64,000 nt of DNA from contig CM022374.1 in assembly GCA_011800155.1 (NCBI GenBank), positions 186,001 to 250,000 on the forward strand, in the 5' to 3' direction. Below, piece after piece: positions 42,351-54,362 of the stretch. The notes under the pieces were generated by a model, which made no database searches, had not been told where the DNA came from, and worked only from the letters and a program-made list of their open reading frames with translations. Position 1 is the stretch's first letter, and every line of letters starts with the position of its first letter. The translations under genes and the position numbers were made by a program. Source of the DNA: Flammulina velutipes. Taxonomy: Eukaryota > Basidiomycota > Agaricomycetes > Agaricales > Physalacriaceae.

Positions 42351-43725
42351 TTAAAAAGTAAGAGTCTGCCCAGCATCACCGGTAACCAGAGAACGGGCAG
42401 AACCAGTAGCCGTAAGGGAGTACGAGTATGGCGGGTTCGTGAATGTCCCGTTGAGGGCAGTGTTCGAGGCTCCGCCAAAGTCTGAAACGGCTTTAGTTTG
42501 ACAGACCGAGCCTTCAACGAACGAGAGAACTTACCGTTACCGATAGCGACAGCAAATCCGGAATCAGTAGAGTACAAAGGCTTCTTCGCGTTGGTCCACA
42601 CGTTGTTCTCCACGAGGAGTTGAGCCTCTGCGGAACAGTGAGCCTAGATGCGAAGACTCAAACTGAATACAAGTACGCACCATCACGAGTGTTGATACCG
42701 TCATTGTTATCGTCAAAGACGTTGTTGTAGATGTGGCCATGCCCAAAGCGGAACGACGGCGTTCGGGAGTTGATGTTGTAGAACCAATTGTACGCGTAGG
42801 TCACGGTGATAGCGACATCTTCCGCTCCGTTGCTGTCAGAGTGGCCGACGAGGGATCCCTTGTAGTGGTTGTAGAGCTTGCTGTAACTGACGGTGATACC
42901 GGTGCTGCCGTGGGTGATATCGAGAAGACCATCATAACTGTCAAAAGAAAGTGAGTCTGATAATTCGTTAAAGCGGGAATGATGCGACGAACTAGTCCTG
43001 CACGAAAAATGAGTACGGGGATCACGGGGAACGAGGGAACACTAACCTTGTCATGGTCAAGGTCGCTGGAGAGGTCCGCATGGTCAACCCAGACATTGTG
43101 CGCTTCCTGGATACCAATAGCATCGCCAGCGTCGGCGAGAACCTTTGAGATCTTGACGTTTCGGATGATAACGTTGGACTTTTCGAGGACGCGTAACCCG
43201 ACACCGACGAGGGCTGGAATGGTATTAGCAAAGCCATCATTCTGTCAGTACACGGACAGCCTCACAAGATCCCTTTGCACCGAGTATGGAGGTGTTCGAA
43301 CCAACCTTCACGACCGTATTACCAGTGATAGTACCTGCGAGTAACAGTGAGTAACCAAACCTCTTGCCAGTGTACTAGGAACGATGAACCTACCAGATAT
43401 GATGACAATCTTGGCAGAATCGCTCGCAACTGCACTCGTAAGAGCAGCAAGTGTGGTGACAGTGACAGTGCTCCCGCCTTGTCCACCAGTTGTTCTGCGA
43501 GAGATGTTGGTCGCGGTTCCATGACGACAAGGAATCCAGCTCACCCGCCATTCAGAGTAGCATACCCCAACGTCGCAACGTCAGCGGCCGATGCTCGCTT
43601 GCTGACGGTCTGCTCCACGGGGATGGCCTGCAAAGGATGTGAGTAACCTGAAATTACAACACAAGACTACCTACAGAAACGAGGCTGAAGAGCGAAAAAG
43701 CGATAAAAGCAGTGATATACTTCAT
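42351..43725 (-). CDS. Secreted pectate lyase, polysaccharide lyase family 1
   Basis: About eight exons (first 43675-43725, second 43545-43627) give roughly 310 residues, the usual size of fungal PL1 enzymes. It starts with a signal peptide (MKYITAFIAFSLFSLVS) and a short propeptide ending in a Kex2-type KR (TVSKR). The right-handed beta-helix signatures are clear: NVIIRNVKI, DAIGIQEAHNVWVDHADL, GSTGITVSYSKLYNHYKG and the catalytic Arg motif SRTPSFRFGHGHIYNNVF. PL1 lyases cleave de-esterified homogalacturonan by beta-elimination, usually with calcium, so this protein should act outside the cell on plant pectin. The last exon encodes a Ser/Thr-rich end and stops at 42,351. Confidence 0.92.
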
Positions 43726-44516
43726 AGCGGTAGCTCGATGAACTGAGGTTACTCGTCTTGCTCTCCCGCTTTTATAATGGGTCCTTCGAGGGTCAGCTAG
43801 AGACAGAAAGTGACGGACCGCCCGGGACGACGGTCCTCGAGGGAGTAAGGTTAACTGAATGCATTTCGCCACACCATGACCATCTTGCTAAATTTGAATC
43901 CGGGTTTATGCCGTCCATGGTAGCAACATTGACATTGGCCACCTAGAATAGACATCGCCTGGGAAAGGTCTATATCCAGGATTGTGGACGATAGCCAAGG
44001 CGGCGGCAGTAGAGAAGAGGAGGCCATTCAAACCGAGGTGTAAAAATTTCGTCGCCGTTCGAGATACGACGACCAAATTACAATTATCCGATCTGGTGCA
44101 CGAGAAGAGGTCAGACATCAGCAGGTCGTCGCAAGACGAAAGCACAGACAATTTTGAGCCAGGATGAGCCTTTAGGACAATAATAGGCGCGCACATGGGC
44201 AAAATTGTTTGCACGCGGACAAAGGATCGTTCTTCCTTCGTAATAGACTGCACGCGAACCACTGCTTAAGCGTAAGCCACGCGATGAAAGAAGGTCGAAG
44301 TGTTACACTGACAGCATGTCTAATTCAGGTGGGTCGAACCCATGATCTTGAGCTTGTGGCAGTCTCCATAAATATCCGAGAAGAAAACATTCTTTCTCAG
44401 TCGATTGACTAAAAGGATCGGATGATTCAAAGCTAGCCTGCCTAGTATTAAGTTCCTGTACATCCCTCAGCTGCTACCAGAAGAATAAGGCGAATTCAAG
44501 ATTACCTCCTGGCCCC
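43726..44516. other. No gene recognised; isolated tRNA T-arm-like sequence
   Basis: On the minus strand, CATGGGTTCGACCCAC at about 44,327-44,343 could fold as a T-arm. I find no matching acceptor, D or anticodon arms around it. Confidence 0.4.
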
Positions 44517-45626
44517 TCATGGAATACTGTATGCCAGCCATTCTTCACCAGCAAGATGTGAGCCTCCAACCCAGCTACTCACGACGCTAGCTGTAAGAGT
44601 CTTCGTCGCCCATCCAACGAGAATGATGATCATAGTGAGTATCGGTGGACAGTCCAAGACAACTAGGAATGCATGAGCCAACGACATGGCGATAGGAAAG
44701 ACAACTGACCCCGCAACCCAAATCCTGCCGTCATACCACCGAGCACATTCCTCACTATCCATTCTCTGTCGAGCACGTCGTCATCCAGTAGATGCATATA
44801 CCAGGGAAATGTCGTCAGCGAAGGTATTGGTGATGTCGACGGACGCCAAACAGTCAACAGAAAGAGCAGAAAGAGTTTAGTGAACGACGAATAGAACAGG
44901 GTGAGCGGAATGAGGGAGAATCGAAACTCTTTGCGGATGTCTGTTTCCTGGAAACGAGATGCTTTGAAAACACTGAGAACCGCGTAGCATGCAAGCATGA
45001 CGCCGCTGTGGAATGCTAGCGTTTCTTTCCGGTTGATTAGCTAGAAAAATGTGTGGATTTGGATGTACACCGACCTGCAAAGCAGCCTATTACGGTGCGA
45101 CAAAAGTCGATAATGCTTTCCTGGGACCAAGGGGTTGGGGCAGCGGAGTCTAATGAGTAGGAGTGAGTGCGCTGTCATAGCCGACGATGATGAACATAAC
45201 GAACGAAGATAAGACCAACGTATGACTATAGCCAGTAAGTATCGCGTATACAGAGCCAACAAACGACATACACGCGTCTACAGCCGTCAATGCTCCTCCC
45301 AGAGGCAGCACAGCAGGCCATCTTGATGGTCTCTCTGGTCGTCGTCCTTTGTCGTCGTCCGCGATCCGCCTGGGTTCTGCACCTCTGTTGAACAGCAAGT
45401 GCCTGTATACGCCTCTTTTGAGCAGGATAAGGTCGATAAGCAGCAGTAGCGAGTCGTGCTCGACGTATGGGTCGGCAAACGCGCCGCAAGTCTGCGCAAT
45501 GGTCAGTATTCGTTCTTTCGCCGGCATTTTGATACGTACGCACTGCTCTAGCCTGAGGTTGAATGCAGACTCGTAGACTGTGTAGAGGTAAGGAATATAG
45601 CGCGTGCATGTCGTGCAAAGAGGCAT
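44517..45626 (-). CDS. ARV1: ARV1-family lipid homeostasis protein
   Basis: The ATG at 45,626 opens the ARV1 homology domain: CTTCTRYIPYLYTVYESAF, then RLEQC, an intron, and TCGAFADPYVEHDSLLLLIDL followed by KRGVYRHLLFN. This matches the family's zinc-binding N-terminus and the conserved A-D-x-Y-x-E and D-L-x-L-x-K...YRHLL segments. Later exons carry several hydrophobic segments and end with VLDCPPILTMIIILVGW. ARV1 proteins sit in the ER and Golgi membrane and affect sterol distribution and GPI-precursor supply. In my splice model the second cysteine pair is C-x-C rather than C-x2-C, so that junction needs checking. About four to six exons; the last one near 44,520-44,570 is uncertain. Confidence 0.88.
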
Positions 45627-45876
45627 GCTCGCGACGTCCAGACGGAGATGATGGTGGTGCGGAAGAAGACCGTTATGGTCACGAGACTTATCTGACGCCA
45701 CACAGGAGCATAGTCGCTGACAGGAATAATTTCGTTGGTGTGGCCCTCAACAATTTCAAAAACCAGCTAAGGTTCTTCGTAATGTATTACATGTAGTACG
45801 AGAGTCCTAGCCCTCCATAATGTGTCAAAGGTATCGGGGTCGATGAGAGTGCGATACCGAAATTCAATGTTGTGCA

Positions 45877-48003
45877 CTACACTTCGCCCTTCGGAACTTC
45901 GATGTCCTCTGTTGGCACATCCGTTTTGAGAACGGAGAGTACATCGTAAACCATCCCAAGGAGCTGCACGTCGAGATCCTCGGCCTGTGCCTTCTCGCTC
46001 TTATCATCCTTCTTTGTGTCGCCGCCCTTCTTCTTGTTGTCGTCCTCCCCTTTCTCCTTCTCGTCGTCGTCGTCGTCATCTTCTTCGTCTGTGGCCTTCT
46101 CACCCTTCTTGTCGTCGTCCTCCTTCGCGTCTTCGTCCTTCGCGTCTTCGTCCTTCGCGTCTTCGTCATCCTCCTCCTTGTCCTTGTTATCGTCCTTCGC
46201 CACATCGTCTGCTGGTGCACGCTGTTCCTTCGACAGGTGGTTCCTCTTGTCTTTCTTTTCATCAGCGGGGGTATCGGTGGTAGCTTTCTTGTCCTTGGGA
46301 AGCGTAAGGAGTATCGCATGTGTCCAACGACGTCCAATGGGCCCCATCCCGACTTCGACTTTCGCCGGTTCATCTGCCCTCTTCGTCTCTTTCTCGCCAC
46401 TCGTCTTCTTCGTGTCCTTTTCCTCATCCTCCTCCGTGCTCTCCTCCTCGTCTCCCTTCTTCTCGCTCGTCTTATTTTTTCCCTTCTTCTTCGTACCTTT
46501 CTTCTTGTCTCCCTTCTTCGTAGTCTTCTTCTTGTCCGCCTTTGCCTCCTTCGTGTCCTCCTTCCAGTCCTTCTCAGGAATGTTGAAGTACTTGTTCACC
46601 AACTCCGGCCCTTCCTTCCTCCCAAAGTTGATGAAGAGATCGCGGTACTCCGCCCACTCGCCTTCCTTCAACTCGACAAGGACCAGCGCGCCACGGAGGG
46701 GAGCATTGAGCGGGTCAGGTGTGTCCTTCACCGACTCGGTATTCAGTTCGGTGGTCGTGGCAGAAGTTGCCGCCGCCACAGCGCTTTTCCCGTCAACTTC
46801 TGAATCTTTATCAGATCTGGTAGCGAACTTCGCCAGACCCAGCATACCTGAAGCAAGGCCTTTCAAACGATTATCCGCCTTGTTCGTTGTCGCGAGTATG
46901 AGGGGATTGATTTCTCGTTTGGAGGGTGATTTAGGCTTTGCATGTTTCGTGGCGATGAGGAGTGGGTTGATGTTTCTCTTCTCCTTGCGCTTGAGATTCT
47001 CCCGCAGCTGCTTCTCTTCCTCTTCACCGAGCCCCAGGGTGCCCACGATGTTCGCCTTCCAGGCTGGCACGACTTTGGCGCCGGTGGAATCATTCGCCTT
47101 GCCGTATGTGAGCATGCTGAAGTTGACCAAACTGGGGTAGCGGAAGAGCCTGTTCTCCATGGTGTACGACTCGGCGAGCATCTAATGAGAACTTTCAGAG
47201 CCCGTGGAATAAGAGGAAAGCGGCTCACGCACGAAGTTGGCAAAGCTGAGTTTCTCATATTTGTTCTTGACCGATAGGTAGCTTTTCTTCGCGGCGGCGT
47301 ACTCATTGTAGTCCCGCTTGCCGTATCCGACGTCGGAGCCATTCCCAGCCTCGGCCCAACCCTCCATTTCTCCAAGCGAAGGGGTAGATACAGACACGGC
47401 GTCAATCGGGTCGTCAGCATTCGTGGTTGGCTTTTCTTTGAGGGCGATTCCGACGCTCGCGATGTCGCCTTCCTTCTCCTTGTAAAATGCGGTTACGAGC
47501 TGCACCTGCTCTCTCCCAAACTTGGTCATGGCATGGTAGTGTTTGTCGATGATCTTGAATTGTTTCCGGAGGGACGATGTGCCAGACATCTTGGTAGCTT
47601 TCTCCCCGAGCTCCTGGAGGTATTTGACGTAGAGATCGACCCATGCCTCGCCACTGGCGCCGTTCGCGGTACCCACTCTGCCCTTGGTTGGATCGGTGAA
47701 GGTGAACTTGTCGCGGACGTACCCCCAGAGGGAACGGTCGCTTTTCAGCGGATCTTCGCCCCCGAGAGCAGTGGGATGGATGGGGGAGGAGAGGATGAAG
47801 CGATTTGGAGCGTCCTTGTCGATGCTTTCTCTGAGCAGCGCCTCGAGGGAGTCTCCGACGGTTACAGGAAGCGGGGTGACGCCAAAGACACTCCGGGATT
47901 CGACAACAGGGAACGAGTCCTGGGGAAGGGGACGGGCGATGGGCAGCCAAGGGATGGAAAGAGCAAAGTATAGATAGATGAATAGCCGAGGGCACCAGGG
48001 CAT
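45877..48003 (-). CDS. Predicted secreted protein with a long Lys/Glu/Asp-rich C-terminal region
   Basis: Two exons, 47233-48003 and 45877-47181, join in phase over a 51-nt intron to 691 residues. The N-terminus is hydrophobic (FIYLYFALSIPWLPIARPLP), a probable signal peptide or anchor. Residues 60-330 are of mixed composition and look globular. From about residue 460 the chain becomes extremely charged: Lys/Thr-rich (KKKTTKKGDKKKGTKKKG) and Glu/Asp/Lys-rich tracts with a tandem DAKDEDAKDEDAKEDD. One ordered island (MGPIGRRWTHAILLTLP) lies between them. The C-terminal 35 residues are helical. No family is recognised. The opposite strand has a long Ser/Phe-rich open frame that is only a composition shadow. 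Confidence 0.7.
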
Positions 48004-49448
48004 GATATCGACGGGCCAGCCGTCGTGGGCAGAGTATACGGACCAGCCGTTAGTGACCGGGTGTGCGTGGAAGTGTAAAGAGCCAGCTCTACAGCAAGTG
48101 GGGGTATTCAAGGCGTGCGGGTACTGCGGAATGCAACATTGGGCCTGTTGAGCTCGTGTCGCTGGGAGGACTGGACTGAATGCTCGTCAAAAGGCAAGGT
48201 TGCTATACCTGTGCGCCGTGCCAACCAATTATCGTCGTTGTCAGAGCGACTGCACCGCCATGGGCGCTGCGCGCGGTCGATCTCAGCTCGTCTCTTTGCT
48301 GCCGAAAGGCAGTCGTCTCGATGAAAAATCATCGTGGTTAATAGAAATACCATCTCGGAGTCGGAATATAAAAAAGCGCTGCAATAGAGCAGGCAACTTG
48401 ACCATGGGGCCCTGTTACTATTCGCTATCCGGAGAACGGCATCGGTTGGTATTGCTTTGGATGATAGAAATAGCCTTTGAAACAAGTTTGATTGTGGTGG
48501 AAGTTGGTGGAAGAGGCGGCAACTTGCAGAACGGTTTCGGCAATGGTCCGATCGCGATGGTGTACGACTATAGGTCCCTACTTCCAAGACGCTTACTACT
48601 TATTCCATGAGCGGGTCAAAGGGAAGGACATCACAACTTACCGGCAACAAGCAGGATAGCCAACTGAACAGGACGATCCCGCATTTCTCGGTTGTCTAGA
48701 GCAGTGCCCCGTTCCTATGCATCATCTTCGCGAGCGTAAGTGCTAAAGTACAATGCACAATAAAGTGTGCTTGGAGGCTTATTTAAAGTATACTGGAGAA
48801 GAAATTAAGTGGTTGCTCATTGATGAATTAAAGTTTTGTTCTATCTAGTATGAAGTACTTGTGTAAATCTCATTCTATTTTATGTAATAGGGATGGAGTT
48901 GTTAGTTTGATATGAAGTCAACGAGAACATAGAGTACATTTACTTCGATGGCGGGGAGCCGTTCACCAAAACGTCCTGCATCGTCATTACCCATGCGCCA
49001 CACAAGCACTGCCCAATCACTGCATCTTCAATCATGGTCAAATCCTGATAGTAAATTCGCTGTAGAAATTACTACAGAAGCCATGAACGCAAGGCTACAT
49101 GTTTTAGAAGCCTTCTGTGGCGCTTCACCTGTCTCCGATCCTTTAAGTCCCTTTCCTTTGAGCATCGTCTCAAGGGATGAAGCATCCCGGTTGGGATGTA
49201 GATCATCAATCAACTGGCAGGACATATATACTTACACGGAACATTCATTTCAAGTTCATATTGCTTCTCTAACTAGTGCCAGTGGAGTAGAAGACCGAAG
49301 ATCCATTCATCGTAGCATACATATAACATGATATTAAAGGGAAGAGATAAATCAAATGTCCGACATCTAAGCTTACACCGCTCGCACAAAAATCTGTGTT
49401 CTGTGCAGTCAGAATCCGGAAAGTCGGAATGAAAAGGTCGCACCTCAA
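48004..49448. other. No gene recognised
   Basis: Frames up to about 160 codons exist on both strands (48,108-48,587 and 48,948-49,331) but show no domain, no signal peptide and no splice continuation. Two TGTGGCGC motifs lie at 48,994 (reverse) and 49,116. Confidence 0.4.
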
Positions 49449-49736
49449 TTAAGAGCTCGCCTCTCCCCAGCCCGGCAAGGGTCTGAACTGCCTAGGATGA
49501 ATCCGCTTCATCCTTGAGTCATCCTTCGGCGGAGTGTGGTAGCTGCGTTCCTCGTTCTCGTCGTACTTCGATCCCCGAGTGACAGGAACGAAGTCCCGTC
49601 CTTGAGTCTCGACGTCGTTTCTTGATAGGCGCATGCTCCGACCTTGGATGGGATAACGACGCGGAATCACGGCACTCTGCGTGATCGCCACGAACAGAAC
49701 GAGGATGATGAGGGGTGAAGAGAATACGGATCGCAT
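49449..49736 (-). CDS. Small secreted protein, unknown
   Basis: A 95-residue frame from the ATG at 49,736. It begins with a good signal peptide (MRSVFSSPLIILVLFVAITQS) followed by AVIPRRYPIQGR. The mature part is polar, basic and free of cysteine, with several dibasic sites. A short positively charged mature chain of this kind could be a processed peptide or a small effector-like protein, but nothing beyond secretion is supported. Confidence 0.55.
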   Translation of the reverse strand: MRSVFSSPLIILVLFVAITQSAVIPRRYPIQGRSMRLSRNDVETQGRDFVPVTRGSKYDENEERSYHTPPKDDSRMKRIHPRQFRPLPGWGEASS

Positions 49737-50377
49737 CTTGATAAGGGGAAAGCGAGAGATAGGATATGAGGATGGGGATGGGTGGCGCGAAACGAACAAG
49801 ACCCTGCTTGTGCGTGTGTGGAGGGTGGAGGTAGTGGAGGGAGATGTCTGACAAGACTAAGCTTGTTGACTAGAGTTGTGAGAGGGGTAGACAAGACCAA
49901 GCTTGTCGAAGAAGGCTAGCTTAAGGTTCTCCGTTCGCTTCGAGGGTCTTTAAAAGACATTTACCCTAGGAGCTGTGTTACAGGCGGCCTATTCCACTGA
50001 TGGTTGACGGTCTACGTCCTATCGATTCCCATCACTGACGATGAGGCGGTAAGCGAGTAGCGGCAACCCCGCTGATGCGTCTCTTTGCATCACAAAACTT
50101 GACAACAGCAAGGGGGTACAGATCCAGAGATGTCCGACGTGAGTCCAGAGCGGGGCTGCAGGTGACGAGTAGAATTCAGTAAGATTCATTGCACATTATT
50201 GGTTCGTACTGTCCCATCGTCTAGGACATCGTACCCAATGCTGCCCTTATGCCGGTCCACACGAGTCAATAATGTGTTGCTTGACCCTTCTTTGCTCCGT
50301 TCCACCCACGCCTGCCATGTCCTCGGGGGCCTCACCATCTTGATTCAGCTACGCCACATATCAAGTCAGCGAACAGT

Positions 50378-51537
50378 TCAACAAGAGACACCGGGCAACG
50401 TGTTCTCAACGTAGATGCGCCAAGTGCACGGAGGTTCGGGAGAATGAACGAAGGAGAATGGGCTCACCCGACCTCTATCCGCGCCAGCTTCGATCAAAGC
50501 GACAGCGGCTTCAGCGTGTCCAGAATCCATAGCTAAGTGAAGTGGCGTGTTTCCTAAGATCCTAGGAGTGTGAGCGATGGCCAAGGACGGTGTCCGCAAC
50601 TAACCGATTCGATCAGCAGTATTGATTCGTGTTTTTGCTGGAGGCGTCGATGATTCGAGAAGGAGTTTGACGAAGCCTACGGAACCAGTCGTCGCTGCTC
50701 GGTGTCTGAAGAGCGTAGTTAGACGAGAATTCTGCGTTGAATAGCGAGAACGTACAACGGAACCTGTGATGCCCTGTCTTTGGCATTGATCTGGGGTATG
50801 CCATGTTCAGCCAGCTGGAGATGCAGCAGGACAGAGACACGTACATCAGCCCCCCGCGATATGAGGAGCTTCCCTATCTATTTGTATCGTGTCAGAGTAT
50901 GAATCACTTGAGCGAATCCCACGCACTTCTAGTCGAGACTTTGATGCAGCGTAATGTCTTGGTCATGAGCCAGGTCAGATACACAGGAATTTTAGTAGCA
51001 AGGATGAATAACGAACAGCGGAGTTAAACCCTTGTCGTTCTTACTAGGTTCCACAATGAATAATTTCCGGCCACCGAATCGAACCCTTACCTGTTCACGT
51101 CCGCGCCCGCGCCGACTAGTTCAAGTGCCACATCTTCATGACCGGCGCTAGCTATCAAGGCCACGGCGTTAGGTGCGAGACAGAACAAATCCCGAAACCC
51201 GACCGACCTGCAATGTGCAAAGCCGTCCAGCCGCTGTTGTCAGCAAGGTCAACGTCGGCCTTATTGTCGATTAGTGTTCTGACAATATCAACATTCCCAG
51301 ATGAAGCTGCCCAGTGAAGAGGGGTTCTTTCGTCCTACACAGACAATGAATATATTCTTTGAACCGTGCAATCCAAAGGCTCACCACGTCGCGAGTGTTC
51401 ACCAGTTTCGAATCTTCAGCCAGCAGAGCGCGAACAAGGCCGATCTGATCTTATCGTAGCTTAGCAAAGGAGTCATAGACGGTCAGTTATGTTGCTTTAC
51501 CTTTCTGCGCCGCATTGTGAATTGATAAAGTCGACAT
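50378..51537 (-). CDS. NAS6: Ankyrin-repeat proteasome assembly chaperone, Nas6/PSMD10 (gankyrin) homologue
   Basis: Starts at the ATG at 51,537 (MSTLSIHNAAQK) and is split into about eight or nine small exons. The reconstructed order of ankyrin repeats matches PSMD10: DERTPLHWAASSGNVDIVRTLI, then SGWTALHIA, SAGHEDVALELVGAGADVN, GLTPL...HYAASKSRLEIGKLLISRGADV, NAKDRASQVPL...HRAATTGSVGFVKLLLE and GNTPLHLAMDSGHAEAAVALIEAGADRG. Nas6/gankyrin binds the Rpt3 C-domain and guards assembly of the 19S proteasome base in cytosol and nucleus. The last exon is short and its junction at about 50,400 is uncertain, as is the junction inside GLTPL. Confidence 0.85.
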
Positions 51538-51712
51538 GATATTCAGAAGAAAGGATGACGCGTCTGCCCCTACGCGTCTCTGATCCAGGGTCGCGTGGGA
51601 TCAACAACCTTCCCACGGTTTTTCTCTTTGTTTTCTACATCATACCTGGGACCTTGTGGACACCTCTCACTCTGTCTTTAGACTATTTTGCCTCTGGATT
51701 TAGGTTGATCTT

Positions 51713-52342
51713 ATGATAAGCTCCTCCAATATCTTTGTTGAAGACATGAGCGACCTCATTCGGGATCCTTTCAAGCGTGCAGCGTCTTTCTTCGTGTCTT
51801 CCATCTGGCACTCACTCCTCTGGATCACACTGTTCTTACGTCTACGGTCTGCTTCATTTCCACAGTACCCATATAAACTACTCTTGGCAGCCACGCAGTC
51901 TCATACAGTTCTACATGATATTCGCCTCTGTAGGTACCTCGTCGGGATTGGCTTCTTTCATTCCTCGGGAACTCCATTAAGCCTTGATGATTATTGGTCT
52001 TCTCCCATGTCCTGCATTAGCGCAGGGTTTGTAAGACTTCTCTTCGAGGCTTCCTCCTCCTATTCATACCTTCATGAATCACTGAGGCTACCGGTGTCTC
52101 AACATCACGCCACAACTGCTGCGCTTTCTGGTACTGATGTTATCTTACGTCCGTGTCTGCCAGCTGTCGTCCGACACCATCCCCATGTTATTGTTGACCG
52201 GAGGTTGTATACAATCATCAATGGTTACAATCGGTCAATGTCGTCTGCCGACGTCGTCCCTAATACTGAGTTGATCCCCAGTAAGTGCCTGATCTGCCGT
52301 TACATTCAAATTAAATACTCCCTGCCATTGTCAGCTGTGTAG
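51713..52342 (+). CDS. Hypothetical ORF of 209 codons, doubtful
   Basis: A single ATG-initiated frame (MISSSNIFVEDMSDLIRDP...) in otherwise gene-free sequence between the Nas6 and Gti1/Pac2 genes, which both run the other way. The translation is Ser/Leu/His-rich with no domain, signal peptide or splice continuation. A frame this long is unusual but not impossible by chance in 64 kb. The rest of 51,538-52,748 holds nothing I recognise except a TGTGGCGC motif at 52,371 (reverse). Confidence 0.25.
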   Translation: MISSSNIFVEDMSDLIRDPFKRAASFFVSSIWHSLLWITLFLRLRSASFPQYPYKLLLAATQSHTVLHDIRLCRYLVGIGFFHSSGTPLSLDDYWSSPMSCISAGFVRLLFEASSSYSYLHESLRLPVSQHHATTAALSGTDVILRPCLPAVVRHHPHVIVDRRLYTIINGYNRSMSSADVVPNTELIPSKCLICRYIQIKYSLPLSAV

Positions 52343-52748
52343 AAGTCGGAGGTCTGGGTCAATGATGTGAGCGCCACACACATCGAGGGTATAGTAGTGC
52401 TTCCCGTACTTTATCGGGGCAGGTGAGTTGCAGGGTCTACTACTTCGGCATTGAGGCTATGGCATTGCGCGATGTCTGTCTCATCCGTCTTATCAACCTT
52501 GAGGGTGCTGGTTCTACTGAGGAGACACCCCCGATTTGTATCCGGCACGCGCGTATCAGATATTTCTTTGAAGTCAGTCACACCAACATCCCTCAACGCT
52601 GAAGTCCTTCTCTAGCATAACATTATACAGGCTATATACAGGTATCCATACACAATGGTATCAAGATAAAATGCGCAAATGGTGATGATACATATGTACA
52701 CGACAAAGCAAGCAATAAATAAAACGGTAACAAACTAGCGCGACACAC

Positions 52749-54362
52749 TCAAGAATCATAGCCGCCAGACCCATGACTGTTGTACGATGCAGCAGCATAG
52801 CTATGGCTCCCAAATGGAGTTGAAGGAGGCGTCGAAACGCCTAACGACGACTCATCGCCGGAGCCAGTCCACGCAGGAGCGTAATTTGAAGAGTATTGTC
52901 CGGAGGAGTAGCCGTTGGAAATCGAGGAAGACGGAGTGTACCCTGCGGGACGACAAGAACTGCGAAGGTCTCGGTTATCCGTCGCAGAATCCTGGTTCAA
53001 CAACCACGGAAGACGATGGGCGCTTCCCTCGCGGTGACGGCTGGCGCTATGTCGCGAAGAGTAGCTGTTATCCGAATCTCTGGAGCCGTAGTGATACGGG
53101 GCAGGTGTAAGACGTGTGCTGCGCAGGCGATCGTAGGTGCTGGAAGTAGAAGAGCCAACGGATGATTCGTAGCGACTGGAATGCATGGGCGCCCAGACAT
53201 CGTTAACCTCTCGTTTGATAGAAGGATGCGTTGATATTGGCGAAAGAGGCGGCCATGGAAATTCTTGGCGCGCTGGGGATGCGACGCGAGATATATCTGA
53301 ACCAGGTGCCCAACGGTCGCCGCCTGTGCGATGATATGAATCGTGGTTCATATACATGCTTCCAGTGAACGGATTCTCTGGTGTCGTCGGGCTCGCCGAC
53401 GATGATGGAGAATGTGTCAGATTGTACGTCGCTTCCTCCATTTTCGGCTCTAGGTGCTCGGAATCCTCTGGCTCTGTTCTACAGAACGTGTCAGAATGTT
53501 TGCACACTAAGGAGAAATGCGGTGAGTAGACGTACACCAGTCTTGGCTTCCCGTCCGGACCGATCTCAATTTTTGGTGGAACGCGAAAGTTTGTGAGACG
53601 GAAAATATGTGGCGGCATATGGAGGTTCATGATATCGTGACGGCTGGATGGTTTCTCGAGAGATTTGAGACACACATGCGAGAAAAATAGTGGGATTAAT
53701 TACCCTCAGTTTCCCGGAACGAATATCGTCTGACGTGTAGTACGAGATGAGGTGCAAGTCGGATCCTTCGATGGTGACGGTAATGGTCTAGTGGAGGCTA
53801 TTTAGCGTCAGGTAAATGACAGTGACGCGATTCATACCTTTTTAATGAGACCGTTTGGCTTGAAGGTACCATGGTCGCAAGAGTTCGTCGGTGAATGGCT
53901 CTTGTAACCAGGAGATGTTCTCATTGACTGCGATCCATCCAGTGGATACGGTTTCCTGGGACCACCTCTGCTACTTGCACGCTCATTTATTTCTCGGTAC
54001 ACCTGCGACGTCGAGCTCAGTATGTGGTTTATACTTCCGGACACGGGAAATACTTACAAGGAAATTGCCGACAATTCGGGAGGGTGACCAAAGCAATCCA
54101 TCTTCATGTCTATAAGCATACCATGTAGTGATTTGAGGTAACAATACTTACCAGTCCATCGTTTTATTCCGCTTTCTTCGACGCTGAACACGAAGACAGC
54201 GCCACTCTTGATCATTGCCCGTCGTTCCGTGTCGTTGAGTCGGCGGGTAATGCGCGGAACAACGCCTTGTCGAGCGGCATGGATCAAACGTAGAGCATGG
54301 ACAGTAGTTTCGACGTAGCCGATGAAAGGTGGCACGTCTGTCGAAGAGGTTGCGGTAGCCAT
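52749..54362 (-). CDS. Gti1/Pac2 family transcription factor (WOPR domain)
   Basis: Exons 54152-54362, 54058-54101, 53838-54002, 53704-53787 and 52749-53654 join in phase. The last probably contains a further 57-nt in-frame intron at about 53,475-53,531. The first WOPR half is complete: GYVETTVHALRLIHAARQG, PRITRRLNDTERRAMIKSGAVFVF, then across two introns RWTDGLLWSPSRIVGNFLVYRE. The second half follows as GLIKKTITVTIEGSDLHLISYYTSDDIRSGKL. WOPR proteins bind DNA directly. Relatives such as Wor1, Ryp1, Sge1 and Pac2 control morphological switching, virulence or mating programmes. The C-terminal 270 residues are Ser/Pro/Tyr/Gly-rich and disordered, as is common in the family. The ATG at 54,362 directly precedes the domain. 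Confidence 0.93.

Noticed and set aside
44320..44345. tRNA-like T-arm (GGGTTCGACCC on the minus strand)
   Set aside because: No D, anticodon or acceptor arms could be paired around it. At most a tRNA or SINE relic.
46016..47140. 374-codon plus-strand ORF, Ser/Phe-rich
   Set aside because: It is the complementary shadow of Lys/Glu codons of the charged protein on the minus strand and has no domain or splice structure.
48108..48587. 159-codon minus-strand ORF
   Set aside because: No domain or signal peptide; low-complexity Arg/Ser/Leu content typical of chance frames.
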